Shown here in pieces: positions 8,115 to 16,445 of a stretch of 64,000 bases of DNA (position 1 is the first letter of the stretch; the number at the start of each line of letters is the position of its first letter). Source of the DNA: DATKRB01 sp036501425. Its GTDB lineage: Bacteria > Actinomycetota > Acidimicrobiia > Acidimicrobiales > RAAP-2. The translations under genes and the position numbers were made by a program. The stretch is taken from positions 124,001-188,000 of the forward strand of contig DASYAI010000056.1 in NCBI GenBank assembly GCA_036501425.1, written 5' to 3'. The notes under the pieces were generated by a model. The model did not search any database and had not been told where the DNA came from. It saw only the letters and a list, made by a program, of their open reading frames with translations.

Positions 8115-10172
8115 ATGACCGGCCAACAGAGGATGGGGCTGTTCGGGGTGCCCGTCGGGGTCATCGTCATCGTGGCGATGCTCGTGGTGCCGCTGCCCAC
8201 GTTCGTCCTCGACCTGCTCATCACCGTGAACATCTCGGCGGCGCTCGTCGTGCTGCTGACCACCATGCACGTGAAGAAGGCGCGGGACTTTTCGGCCTTC
8301 CCCTCCCTCCTGCTCGTCGCCACCATGTTCCGGTTGGCGATCAACGTCAGCGTCACCCGCCTGGTCCTGCTGCACGCCAACGCCGGGACGGTGGTCCAGA
8401 GCTTCGGCAGCTTCGTGGTCGGCGGCCAGATCGTCGTGGGGATCGTGGTCTTCCTGATCCTCATCATCATCCAGTTCGTGGTGGTCACGAGCGGGGCGGG
8501 ACGGGTGTCGGAGGTCGCCGCCCGCTTCTCCCTCGACGCCATGGCGCCCAAGCTGGTGGCGATCGACGGCGAGCTCAACACCGGCCTCATCGACGAGAAG
8601 GAGGCCCGCCGGCGCCGCAAGGAGATCGACGAGACCTCCGAGTTCTACGGGAACATGGACGGCGCCAGCAAGTTCGTCCGGGGCGACGCCGTGGCCGCGC
8701 TCATCATCACCTTCATCAACCTGATCGGCGGCTTCGCCATCGGCGTGGTCCAGATGCACCTGTCGGTGGGCAGCGCCATCCACACCTACAGCATCCTGTC
8801 CATCGGCGACGGGCTGGTCTCGCAGATCCCGGCGCTGCTGCTGTCGATCTCCTCGGGCATCATCGTGACCCGCGGGGCGACCGACGACGAGGACTTTGGC
8901 ACCGACGTCGTCCGCCAGCTCGCCGGTCAACCCCGGGCCCTGCAGATCGCCGGCGTGGCCATGGTGATCCTCGGGCTGGTGCCGGGGCTCCCCCACATCC
9001 CCTTCATGATCATCGGGGTGGTCCTCTACGCGGCGGCCGGGCGGATCAGCGGGATGGCCGCCGCCCGCCCGGCCGCACCGGAGGAGACCCAACCGGCGCC
9101 GCCGGCCCCCGACACGCCCCAGGCGCTGGCGAACGAGATGCGCCTCGAGCGGCTCGAGCTCGAGCTGGCGGCCGACCTGACCCCGCTGGCCGATCCGGAC
9201 CGGGGGGGCGACCTCCTCGACCGGGTGCGGGGCCTGCGACGCAAGGTGGCAGCCGAGCGCGGCTTCGCGATCCCGACCGTGCGGACCCGCGACAGCCTCA
9301 ACCTGCCGGCGAGCACGTACGCCATAAAGGTCAACGGGGTGGAGGTGGCCCGTGGCCAGGCGCCGCCGGGACGGCTCCTGGCCATCGGTAGCGGGCTCGA
9401 GGCACTGCCCGGCGAGCCGACCATCGAGCCGGTCTTCGGCCTGCCGGCGAAATGGATCCCCGCCGAGGCCCGCGAGCGGGCGATCCTCCTCGGCATCACG
9501 CCGATCGACCGCTCGGCCGCCGTCATCACCCACCTCGCCGAGGTGGTCGCCGCCCACGCGGCGGAGCTGCTCAGCGCCCAGCAGGTCCAGATCCTGCTCG
9601 ACTCGGTCCGTAGTTCGGACCCGGCGGTGGTCGAGGAGATGAAGGTGGCCCAGCTCACCCTCACCGAGCTGCACCGGGTGCTGTGCTCGCTGCTGCGCGA
9701 GGGCGTCCCGGTGGTCGACTTCGTCCGCATCGTCGAGGCGGTGACCGAGCGGAGCCGCCAGCCCAACAGGACGCCGTTGGCACTGGTCGAAGCGGCCCGG
9801 GTGGCGCTCGGGCCCATGATCACCGCCACCCACGCGACCGACGGCGTGCTGTCGGTGATCACCGTCGACGCCTCCTTCGAGCAGCAGCTGGTCAACGGAG
9901 TGCACCCCACCGAGGCGGGCCCGGTCCTCGCCGTCGAGCCGCGGTTGACCGAGCACCTGGTCGCCGACGTGCGCCGCCTCTACGACGACGCCGGGCGGGC
10001 GGGGCAGTTCCCGGTCCTCGTGGTCGCCTCGACGTTGCGTCCGGCGCTCGTCCCGCTCTTCGCCGCCGCGCTGCCGCGGATGGCGGTCATGTCCATCAAC
10101 GAGGTTGGGCGCCAGGTGCAGCTGCACCGGGTCGGGGTGGTGAGCAAGGCCGATGCAGCGATTGGTGTATGA
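8115..10172 (+). CDS. flhA: Flagellar type III export gate protein FlhA
   Basis: About 685 residues, the normal FlhA length. The N-terminal half has several membrane helices and the highly conserved ARDFSAFPSLLLVATMFRLA segment, followed by the conserved RRRRKEI/FYGNMDGASKFV cytoplasmic loop. The C-terminal half is the soluble FlhA-C domain that forms the nonameric ring and docks export chaperone-substrate complexes. The ATG at 8115 is chosen because the conserved protein starts there and a purine-rich CAGAGGGA lies just upstream; the frame extends further only through the leader. It forms the inner-membrane export gate of the flagellar basal body. The end overlaps the flhF-like gene by 20 bases. 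Confidence 0.97.
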   Translation: MTGQQRMGLFGVPVGVIVIVAMLVVPLPTFVLDLLITVNISAALVVLLTTMHVKKARDFSAFPSLLLVATMFRLAINVSVTRLVLLHANAGTVVQSFGSFVVGGQIVVGIVVFLILIIIQFVVVTSGAGRVSEVAARFSLDAMAPKLVAIDGELNTGLIDEKEARRRRKEIDETSEFYGNMDGASKFVRGDAVAALIITFINLIGGFAIGVVQMHLSVGSAIHTYSILSIGDGLVSQIPALLLSISSGIIVTRGATDDEDFGTDVVRQLAGQPRALQIAGVAMVILGLVPGLPHIPFMIIGVVLYAAAGRISGMAAARPAAPEETQPAPPAPDTPQALANEMRLERLELELAADLTPLADPDRGGDLLDRVRGLRRKVAAERGFAIPTVRTRDSLNLPASTYAIKVNGVEVARGQAPPGRLLAIGSGLEALPGEPTIEPVFGLPAKWIPAEARERAILLGITPIDRSAAVITHLAEVVAAHAAELLSAQQVQILLDSVRSSDPAVVEEMKVAQLTLTELHRVLCSLLREGVPVVDFVRIVEAVTERSRQPNRTPLALVEAARVALGPMITATHATDGVLSVITVDASFEQQLVNGVHPTEAGPVLAVEPRLTEHLVADVRRLYDDAGRAGQFPVLVVASTLRPALVPLFAAALPRMAVMSINEVGRQVQLHRVGVVSKADAAIGV

Positions 10173-11571
10173 GGGGAACGATCCCGAGCAGCTGTTGCGC
10201 GACGTGTGGAGCAAGCACGGCACCGCGGTACGCCTCAGCGAGCCGGTAGAGATCCGCCGCGGCGGGCTCTTCGGCTTCTTCGCCAAGGTCGTCTACCGGA
10301 TCGAGGTGGAGCCGCTCGGCCCCGATGCTCCAGCACCCGCCGGGCCGGCCGGACGATCCCGTCCCGCGGGCCGGCCCGGCACCGCGCCAGCACCGGCGCC
10401 GCCCGCCCAGGGGACTCGGGGCATCGGTCCTCGGCGCCCCCCGAGTGCCGGGCCGTGGACGGGCGAGCCCCGGGTCGTCCCCGGGCCCCCGCCCCCGGCG
10501 GGCATGCCCGGCACGCCCGGCATTTCCGAGCCGTCGACCGCCGACCGGCTGGCCGCGGCGACCCTGGGACGGCTGGCCGACGACACCGTCGACGTGCTCG
10601 AGCTGGGAAGCAACCCGGGGCTGCCGGTCTCCTTCGAGGCGGTCCTCGACGGGGTGGCCAGCTCGCTGGGCGAGCCGCCCGGCTCCTTCCACCCCGGCTC
10701 GGTGGTGCCCCGCACCACCCTCGACGACCTGATGACCCAGTCCACCCCGCCGCCGGGAGCGCTCTGGGAGCCGCCCGGGCCGGCCCAGCCGCCCGGGGCC
10801 CCGTCGCCGCCGACGGGGCCAGCACCCCCGCCCCCCGCAGGTGCCCGGTCCCCAGGCCCCCGACCGCCCGGGGCGCCGTCGGGCCCCCGGACGCTCCCCC
10901 CCGCCGGCATGGCCGCCCGCCGCACCTCCACCGTGCTCGAGCTCCTGTACGGCGCCGGCTTCCCCGAGCACCTCCTCGCCGGTATCCGGCGCCTCGCGGC
11001 GCCCGACCTCAGCCTCGAGGAGGCCTTCGCGTCGCTTCCGGCAGCCCCTGGGCTGCCCCACGTGCCGGGCAGCCTCATCGCGGTGGTCGGCGAGGGCGCC
11101 GAGGCCCGGGCGGCGGCCCAGGCCCTCGCGGTCGAGCTCGGCGCCGACCCCGACCACGTGGCCGTCGCCGCACCGTGGCGCGCCGCCCGATCGATCCCCC
11201 CCGACCTCTTCGTGCGGACGCCCGAGGAGGCGGCGGCCCTCTCCCCGGGGTGGCGGCGGGACCGGATCGGTCTCGTGGCCGTCGGCGCCCCGCTCGTTCC
11301 CGGCGACCACGGGTGGGCCCGCGCGATGCTGGCCGCGTTGCGACCCTCCCTCACCCTCGGCCAGCAGCCGGCCACCGCCAAACCCGAAGACGTGGCCCGC
11401 TGGGCCCGGCGGCTGGGGGGCATCGACGCGCTGCTGGTCGAGCAGATCGAGAGCACCAGCTCCCCGGCGGCGGCGCTGGCCGCCGGCATCCCGGTGGCCC
11501 GCATCGACGGCGCGCTCGCGACGCCCAAGCGGTGGGCACAGCTCACCGCCGACCTCGTCCGCGCCCGATGA
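10153..11571 (+). CDS. FlhF-like protein with degenerate SRP-GTPase domain
   Basis: About 472 residues, starting inside the end of flhA. Position after flhA is the usual place of flhF. The N-terminus resembles the FlhF B domain (short alpha/beta segment with VYRIEVEPL). The middle (about 55-260) is a long Pro/Gly-rich, probably disordered linker. The C-terminal part (about 305-470) keeps the outline of an SRP-type GTPase, but the P-loop region reads VVGEGAEARAAAQ with no GKT/S. The usual TKLDE-type G4 region is replaced by LLVEQIESTSSP, although a following AALAAGIPVARI matches the family layout. Nucleotide binding is therefore unlikely. Canonical FlhF helps place and number polar flagella; here it may be a structural relative. 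The symbol is withheld because the core motif is missing. Confidence 0.75.
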   Translation: MQRLVYEGNDPEQLLRDVWSKHGTAVRLSEPVEIRRGGLFGFFAKVVYRIEVEPLGPDAPAPAGPAGRSRPAGRPGTAPAPAPPAQGTRGIGPRRPPSAGPWTGEPRVVPGPPPPAGMPGTPGISEPSTADRLAAATLGRLADDTVDVLELGSNPGLPVSFEAVLDGVASSLGEPPGSFHPGSVVPRTTLDDLMTQSTPPPGALWEPPGPAQPPGAPSPPTGPAPPPPAGARSPGPRPPGAPSGPRTLPPAGMAARRTSTVLELLYGAGFPEHLLAGIRRLAAPDLSLEEAFASLPAAPGLPHVPGSLIAVVGEGAEARAAAQALAVELGADPDHVAVAAPWRAARSIPPDLFVRTPEEAAALSPGWRRDRIGLVAVGAPLVPGDHGWARAMLAALRPSLTLGQQPATAKPEDVARWARRLGGIDALLVEQIESTSSPAAALAAGIPVARIDGALATPKRWAQLTADLVRAR

Positions 11572-11608
11572 CCCCCAGCGCCCGATGACCCCCAGCGCCC
11601 GATGATCC
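11562..11608 (+). repeat. 17-bp tandem repeat at the end of the flhF-like gene
   Basis: The unit CGCCCGATGACCCCCAG occurs at 11562-11578 and 11579-11595, with a third partial copy from 11596. The TGA stop of the flhF-like gene lies in the first copy, so the repeat places further ATGA stop/start-like sequences just downstream. Confidence 0.8.
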
Positions 11609-11621
11609 GACTGGCGGAGCG

Positions 11622-11936
11622 GTGCCCGGCGGGAAGGTGCCCGGCGCCGCGGGGGGCGCGCTGATGCGCGGGGTGCGGCGGCCCGAGCTGGTCGTCCTGG
11701 CCGCCATCGTGGTCTCGCTGCCTTCCATCGACCTGCTGCTCAACGGCAGCCTGGGGCTGGCGGCGGCCCTCATCCGGTTCACCATCGCCGTGGCCTTCTG
11801 CTGGGCCGGGGGGGCCATCCTCGAGACCCTCTTCGACACCTACTCCCGCCAGGCCCGCCAGCGGGAGCTCGAGCAGCGGATCCGCTCGCTGCGCTCGGGC
11901 GACCCCGAGCACGAGCCCCGCCCCGACGGGTCCTGA
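11622..11936 (+). CDS. Small two-helix membrane protein in flagellar operon
   Basis: About 104 residues from the GTG preceded by GGCGGAG; an ATG at 11664 would give 90 residues and is an equally possible start. Two hydrophobic stretches (about 24-40 and 44-65) are followed by a charged, Arg/Glu-rich C-terminal helix (YSRQARQRELEQRIRSLRSG) that should lie in the cytoplasm. I do not recognise the family. Position between the flhF-like gene and csrA, in the same direction and with short gaps, suggests a flagellum-associated role. Confidence 0.65.
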   Translation: MPGGKVPGAAGGALMRGVRRPELVVLAAIVVSLPSIDLLLNGSLGLAAALIRFTIAVAFCWAGGAILETLFDTYSRQARQRELEQRIRSLRSGDPEHEPRPDGS

Positions 11937-11945
11937 GCGCCGGCG

Positions 11946-12560
11946 ATGTTGGTGCTGCGCCGCCGGGCCGGCGAGGCCATCGTCTTCGACGGCGGGCTGT
12001 CGGTGACCGTGACCGGCCTGGTCGACCGGCGGGTGTGGCTGCTCCTCGAGGGACCGGGGATCGAGCCCGGGGTCGTCCTCGCCGTGCTGGAGACCGACGA
12101 CGAGGGGGTCTGCCTGGGCATCGGGTCCCCCTCCAGCATCGGGAGCGAGGGAGCGGTCACCACCGTGCGGACCGGCGGGCAGGGGGTCCCGGGTCGACCC
12201 GGGTCGGTGCTCCTGCTGCACCGGCGGACCGACGAGGTGGTCGAGGTGAACGGCCTGGCCCTCTCCACCTCGGTGTCGGGCCGCGGCGCCGAACGCGTCG
12301 GCCGGCTCCATCTGGGAGCCGACCCCCGGGCCTCGGTGACGCTGGGCGTCCTGTCGGCCTCGGGGGCCGAGGCGCGCCTCGGGGTCGAAGCGCCCGAGTC
12401 GGTGCGCGTCTACCGCAAGGAGCTGTGGTCGGCGGTCCGCGAGGCGAACGTGTCCGCCGCCGGCTGGTCGGCGGCGGAGCTGGCGGCGCTGGCCACCGAC
12501 CCCGACCCCGACGGACCGGGGACCGACGAGCCGGCGTCGGCGGGCACCGCCGGGCCGTAG
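11946..12560 (+). CDS. csrA: Duplicated CsrA-like translational regulator
   Basis: About 204 residues, against 55-75 for normal CsrA. The start MLVLRRRAGEAIVF is a typical CsrA beta1-beta2. A first CsrA-like unit runs to about residue 63 (ending VCLGIGSPSSI, like the family RLGIDAPKDV). A second unit covers about 83-178: VLLLHRRTDEVVEVNG for beta1-beta2, then VTLGVLSASGAEARLGVEAP, ESVRVYRKELWSAV and a short helix. The Arg of the RNA-binding VxVxRxEI segment is kept only in the second unit. CsrA works as a dimer that binds GGA motifs in mRNA leaders, often of flagellin, and FliW opposes it. A single chain with two units could fold as a pseudo-dimer. The 3' end overlaps the convergent fliW. Confidence 0.82.
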   Translation: MLVLRRRAGEAIVFDGGLSVTVTGLVDRRVWLLLEGPGIEPGVVLAVLETDDEGVCLGIGSPSSIGSEGAVTTVRTGGQGVPGRPGSVLLLHRRTDEVVEVNGLALSTSVSGRGAERVGRLHLGADPRASVTLGVLSASGAEARLGVEAPESVRVYRKELWSAVREANVSAAGWSAAELAALATDPDPDGPGTDEPASAGTAGP

Positions 12561-13033
12561 CCCGAATCGGCCAGCACCAGCTGCAGGCACCGCCCATCGT
12601 GGCGGTTGGCGACGAGGGGGCCGAGCAGGTTCACCGTCGGCGGCCCGGCCACCCGCCGGCTGACCAGAGCGAGCACGACGACGTCCTCAGCCCGGCGGAG
12701 CCCGAGCCGGGCCGCCTCGGCGCCGGGCACGGTCACCACGTAGTCGCGGTAGAGCTGTCCGGGCCGGGCGGCTACGAATTCGAGCCCGGGCTGGTCGAGG
12801 CTGACCAACCGGCAGAACGGCTCCGGCGGGGGATCCGGCTCCGGCGCGGCGGGCGAGCCGAGCTCGTGCACCGCGAACCGGGCGGCGCCGGGCCAGCCGA
12901 TGAGCGGCGACACGAACCGCAGCACCCCGGGCTCCGGCCCGGCGGCGGGGCGGACCGGTCCGCTCCGACCGGGGGACGGTCGGGCGGCGACGGCGATGTG
13001 CCCGAAGGGCGCGAGGGGCGGGGTCGGGGTCAT
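12410..13033 (-). CDS. fliW: Flagellar assembly factor FliW
   Basis: About 207 residues. The core (about 40-150) matches FliW: FVSPLIGWPG for the usual IPGF region, CRLVSLDQPGLEF, YRDYVVTV, LGLRRAEDVVVLALVS, VNLLGPLVAN and QLVLADSGY. FliW binds CsrA and flagellin and relieves CsrA repression when flagellin is being exported. A Ser/Ala-rich tail of about 55 residues follows the core and is encoded antisense to the last 151 bp of the csrA-like gene. It starts 9 bases after flgL, so it is the last gene of the minus-strand flagellar operon. A tail of this kind is unusual for FliW. Confidence 0.88.
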   Translation of the reverse strand: MTPTPPLAPFGHIAVAARPSPGRSGPVRPAAGPEPGVLRFVSPLIGWPGAARFAVHELGSPAAPEPDPPPEPFCRLVSLDQPGLEFVAARPGQLYRDYVVTVPGAEAARLGLRRAEDVVVLALVSRRVAGPPTVNLLGPLVANRHDGRCLQLVLADSGYGPAVPADAGSSVPGPSGSGSVASAASSAADQPAADTFASRTADHSSLR

Positions 13034-13042
13034 GGCGAGCCG

Positions 13043-13984
13043 CTAGAGGTAGCTGACCAGCGACGTGGTGTTGAGCTGCGCCGTCGCGTAGAGGGCCGCC
13101 TGGTACGCGGTCTGCTGGAGCTGCAGGTTAGTGATGGCCTGCGCCATGTTCACGTTGGTGAGCGAGCCGAGCTGCTGCTCGAGGGTGGTCGTGGTGCTGG
13201 TCGCCTGGTCCGAGTAGGACTGCATCAGCTGCTGGTTGGCCCCGAGCACGCCCGCCTGGGTCTCGACCTGGGCGATGGCGGTGTCCAGCGAGCCCAGGTC
13301 GGTGGTCTGCGCCGCGTTCAGCGAGGCGCTCGTGCCCGTCTGGAGGTCCGAGACGATCTGGGCCAGCACCCCGAGACTGCCCGGGGTGCTCGAGAGCAAC
13401 CCCGAGGTCCCCGAGCCGAAGACCTCGGGACCGGTCACCGACATGGCCACCTGCGTGCCCGGCGCCACGGTGACCGTGGGCGCCGCGCCGGCGCCGACGT
13501 AGGTCCCGTCGGAGGCGTAGGCCTGCTGCACGTTGCCGGTCCCCGAAAAGATGGCCTGGCCGGCGTACTGGGTATTGGCCAGGTCGAGCAGCTGGGACAG
13601 GGCGGCGCTGACCTGCTGGGTGACCGCGGTCACCCCCGCCGTGCCGCCCGACAGGGCGGTCCCGCTCAGCCCGAGCACGGCGCTGCGGACCGACTGGAGG
13701 GTCGAGAGGACCGAGCTGACGGTGCTGCCGGCCTGGGTCAGCCACCCGAGCCCGGTCTGGGCGTTGGTCGAGTACTGGTTGGCCCGGGTGAGGGTGGCCT
13801 GCAGCTGGAGCGACTGGGCCGCCGCCGCGGGGTCGTCGGAGGGGACGATCACCGCCTGGCCCGAGGAGATCTCGTCCTGCAGCGAGGCCATCGCCGCCTG
13901 GTCCGAGGTGAGGTCGGCGACCAGGCTCGTGCCCAGCGACGCCGGGGTGACCACCACCGGACCGGTGCCGCCGACGGACGTCAT
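13043..13984 (-). CDS. flgL: Flagellar hook-filament junction protein FlgL
   Basis: 313 residues, a typical FlgL length. It has the flagellin-like N-terminal helix pattern (LVADLTSDQAAMASLQDEISSG, then VPSDDPAAAAQSLQLQ, like the family SDDPAAA signature) and the C-terminal coiled region (NVNMAQAITNLQLQQTAYQAAL). FlgL (HAP3) caps the hook before filament growth and is exported by the FlhA-containing apparatus. A GGGGACC stretch precedes the ATG. It follows flgK by 13 bases, as is usual for this pair. Confidence 0.95.
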   Translation of the reverse strand: MTSVGGTGPVVVTPASLGTSLVADLTSDQAAMASLQDEISSGQAVIVPSDDPAAAAQSLQLQATLTRANQYSTNAQTGLGWLTQAGSTVSSVLSTLQSVRSAVLGLSGTALSGGTAGVTAVTQQVSAALSQLLDLANTQYAGQAIFSGTGNVQQAYASDGTYVGAGAAPTVTVAPGTQVAMSVTGPEVFGSGTSGLLSSTPGSLGVLAQIVSDLQTGTSASLNAAQTTDLGSLDTAIAQVETQAGVLGANQQLMQSYSDQATSTTTTLEQQLGSLTNVNMAQAITNLQLQQTAYQAALYATAQLNTTSLVSYL

Positions 13985-13997
13985 GGCCGGTCCCCGC

Positions 13998-15371
13998 TCA
14001 CACTGCGCTCAGCAGTGACTGGATCGCCGTGTCGACCACGCTGATGAGCTTGGCCGACGCCTGGTAGATCTGCTGGAACTGCATCAGGTTGGTCAGCTCG
14101 TGGTCCTGGTCGACCCCGGTCACCGCCTGCAGGGACTGCTCGGCCTGATCGGCCACCGACGTCTGGACGCCGACCTGGGAGTTCACGTTCTGGGTGACGG
14201 CCCCGAGGTTGCCGATCAGCTGCTGGTAGAGCCCGTCGGGCGCAGCGGTCGAGGACCCGAGCTCGGCCATCGCCTGGGCGTTGGTGCCGTCGTTGGCTCC
14301 TGCGGCACCGCTGCTGGCGGCCGCCGCGAGCTGCATCGGGTCGCTGACCACCGCCGGGTTGAGCGCGATGGTGGCGGCCGTCGACCCGGTGAACAGCGGC
14401 TCGGTGGCACCCGAGGCGCCGGTCGACGTGTAGCCGGCCGCCAGCTGGGTGTTGACGGTGCTCGCCAGCGCGGCGGCCACCGAGTCGAGGGCCGAGGTGA
14501 ACTGGGGCAGGTACTGGTTCAGCCCCGACAGCAAGCCGGCGATCGACCCGCTGGCGACGGGCACCGCCACGCCGCCCGGCCCGGTGGTCACCGACGTGGT
14601 CCCCCCGGAGCTGGACAGCGCGAGCGAGGTCGCCTGGTCCTGTTGGACCAGGGCGATGCCGCCGATCGAGATGGTGGCGGTGCCGTTCTGCTGGGTGGCC
14701 ACGCTCACCCCGGCCAGCTGGGCGAGCTGGCCCACGACGGCGTGGAGCTGGTCGACCAGCTGGTTGGCGTCGGCGCCGGATCCCTCGACGGTCAGGATCG
14801 ACTGGTTCAGCTGCGCCGCCTGGGAGAGCAGGCCGTTGACCTGGCCCACCTGCTGGCTGAGCTGGCCCTGGGTGCTCGAGGCCATCGACGACAAGGAGGC
14901 GGCGGTCTCGTTCAGGCTCTGGGTGATGCCCTGGGCCATGGTGACCAGCTCGGCCCGGGGGGCAGCCGCCGTCGGGTCGGCGGCCACCTGGTCCCACTGG
15001 GACCAGAAGCTCGCCAGGTCGCCCGCCAGGCTGCCGTTGGCCGAGGTCCCCGACGTGGACGAGGAGGAGTTCCCCAGGGGGAAGAGGTTCTCCACTCCGG
15101 TCAGCACCTGCTGGAGCGAGCTGAGGTCCGACAGCGAGGCCTGGGCCTGCCAGTTGTTGGTGGCGAGCATGACGTTGGTGGCCTGCGCCACCGTGGTGAC
15201 CTGGACCCCGTCGCCCGCGCCCAGGGTGTCGCCGCCGGGCAGGGCCGCCAGCTGGGCCGACTCGTCCACGTAGCCCGGGGTCTGGGCGTTGGCCAGGTTC
15301 TCCGAGGTCGCCGCCATGGCGGCACGCATCGCGTCCAGGCTGGAGGAGGCGATGCTGAGCGACTCGTCCAC
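13998..15371 (-). CDS. flgK: Flagellar hook-associated protein FlgK
   Basis: About 457 residues from a GTG two bases after the flgN stop. The N-terminus has SLDAMRAAMAATSENLANAQTPGYV, the classic rod/hook/HAP motif. The C-terminus has TGVDQDHELTNLMQFQQIY followed by YQASAKLISVVDTAIQSLL, the classic FlgK end. The middle is Ser/Thr/Ala-rich and coiled. FlgK (HAP1) is the first hook-filament junction protein. The open frame extends upstream inside flgN, but the conserved start is at the GTG. Confidence 0.95.
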   Translation of the reverse strand: MDESLSIASSSLDAMRAAMAATSENLANAQTPGYVDESAQLAALPGGDTLGAGDGVQVTTVAQATNVMLATNNWQAQASLSDLSSLQQVLTGVENLFPLGNSSSSTSGTSANGSLAGDLASFWSQWDQVAADPTAAAPRAELVTMAQGITQSLNETAASLSSMASSTQGQLSQQVGQVNGLLSQAAQLNQSILTVEGSGADANQLVDQLHAVVGQLAQLAGVSVATQQNGTATISIGGIALVQQDQATSLALSSSGGTTSVTTGPGGVAVPVASGSIAGLLSGLNQYLPQFTSALDSVAAALASTVNTQLAAGYTSTGASGATEPLFTGSTAATIALNPAVVSDPMQLAAAASSGAAGANDGTNAQAMAELGSSTAAPDGLYQQLIGNLGAVTQNVNSQVGVQTSVADQAEQSLQAVTGVDQDHELTNLMQFQQIYQASAKLISVVDTAIQSLLSAV

Positions 15372-15373
15372 GG

Positions 15374-15877
15374 TCAGGCCCGGGCGTTGAGGAGGTTGAC
15401 GCTTCCCTGCGCCGTCTGGGGCGAGCCGGAGGCGTCGTAGGCGGTGGGCACGTCCACCCCGAGGAGGCTCAGCGCGGCTCCGGTGGCCAGGAAGCCCCGG
15501 GCCAGCAGCTTGCGGTTGTCCGCGCACAGCCGCCCGACCTCGGCGACGGCCGCCACCAGGTCGTCCCGGCCCTGCTCGAAGATGTAGCCCCACGGCTCGG
15601 GTGCCTCCGCGGCGAGCTCGCGCAGGGTGGACTCGGGCGACGCGCCGAGCGCCAGCGCGCCCTCGCGCAAGGCGTGGCGGAACGAGGCGTCGGCCTGGTT
15701 CACCGCGGCGATCGCCGCCTCCATCTCGCCCAGCGTCTCGTTCAGCCAGGCGCTGCGGCCCCCCGACAGCATCATCTGCTGGACCTCGAACTTGAACGCC
15801 AGGCGACGCAGGGCGGCCAGCTGCGCCTCGGTGCAGCCGACGAGGGTCTCGAGCGCGCTCTGGGTCAATGCGTCCAC
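15374..15877 (-). CDS. flgN: FlgN-like export chaperone
   Basis: 167 residues, all helical in appearance, which fits FlgN, the chaperone for FlgK and FlgL. It starts MDALTQSALETLVGCTEAQL and has a long amphipathic helix containing EMEAAIAAVNQADASFR. Sequence similarity within this family is low, so the call rests mainly on size, helix pattern and position directly before flgK. The gap to fliL is 58 bases. Confidence 0.75.
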   Translation of the reverse strand: MDALTQSALETLVGCTEAQLAALRRLAFKFEVQQMMLSGGRSAWLNETLGEMEAAIAAVNQADASFRHALREGALALGASPESTLRELAAEAPEPWGYIFEQGRDDLVAAVAEVGRLCADNRKLLARGFLATGAALSLLGVDVPTAYDASGSPQTAQGSVNLLNARA

Positions 15878-15935
15878 AGGTGGAGTATCGGCACGTGGGC
15901 GCCCGGGGTGAAGGGGAATTCGCGCCGGACCGTGG

Positions 15936-16445
15936 TCACTGCACCACGAAGCTGGTCAGGTACACCGCGTCGACGAGCACCGGACCCTTGGGCTGGTCGA
16001 GCACCGACTTGAAGTCCACCAGCAGCTGCGCCTTGAGGGCGTCGCGGCCCGCCGGGGTGAGCAGGGTCGCGTAGGTCTGCTGCCCGAGGGTGGCGATGGC
16101 CGAGTTGAGCAGCTGCGGCTGGTCCTTGCCCTCGCCCTTGGTGGTTTCGGCAGCCGTCAGCCGGAGCTGCACCGTGGTCTGCACCAGGTGCCCGTCGGCC
16201 AGGCTGGTGGTGAGCGTACCCAGGGACACCACCGCCCCGGGCGGCGGCACCTGGCCGGGCCGGTAGTGGGGCGCCAGCAGCTTGCCCTTGAGCACCACCG
16301 CGGCCAGCAGCAGCACCACCACGGCCCCGATGAGCACGAGCCGCTTCTTGCCCCCCTTGGATTCGGGGGCGGCGGGCGCCGGGGTCCCGCCCGGACCCTG
16401 GCCGGGCGGCGGCACGGCGCTCAGCTGGGTGGGCGCGGTGCTCAC
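15936..16445 (-). CDS. fliL: Flagellar basal-body protein FliL
   Basis: 169 residues. A short Pro-rich cytoplasmic segment is followed by one membrane helix (about 34-52: KRLVLIGAVVVLLLAAVVL) and a periplasmic-type domain with VVSLGTLTTSLADGHLVQTTVQLRL, the usual FliL pattern. FliL forms a ring round MotAB stators and raises motor torque. The GTG start overlaps the motB stop (GTGA), so the two are translationally coupled. Confidence 0.88.
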   Translation of the reverse strand: MSTAPTQLSAVPPPGQGPGGTPAPAAPESKGGKKRLVLIGAVVVLLLAAVVLKGKLLAPHYRPGQVPPPGAVVSLGTLTTSLADGHLVQTTVQLRLTAAETTKGEGKDQPQLLNSAIATLGQQTYATLLTPAGRDALKAQLLVDFKSVLDQPKGPVLVDAVYLTSFVVQ

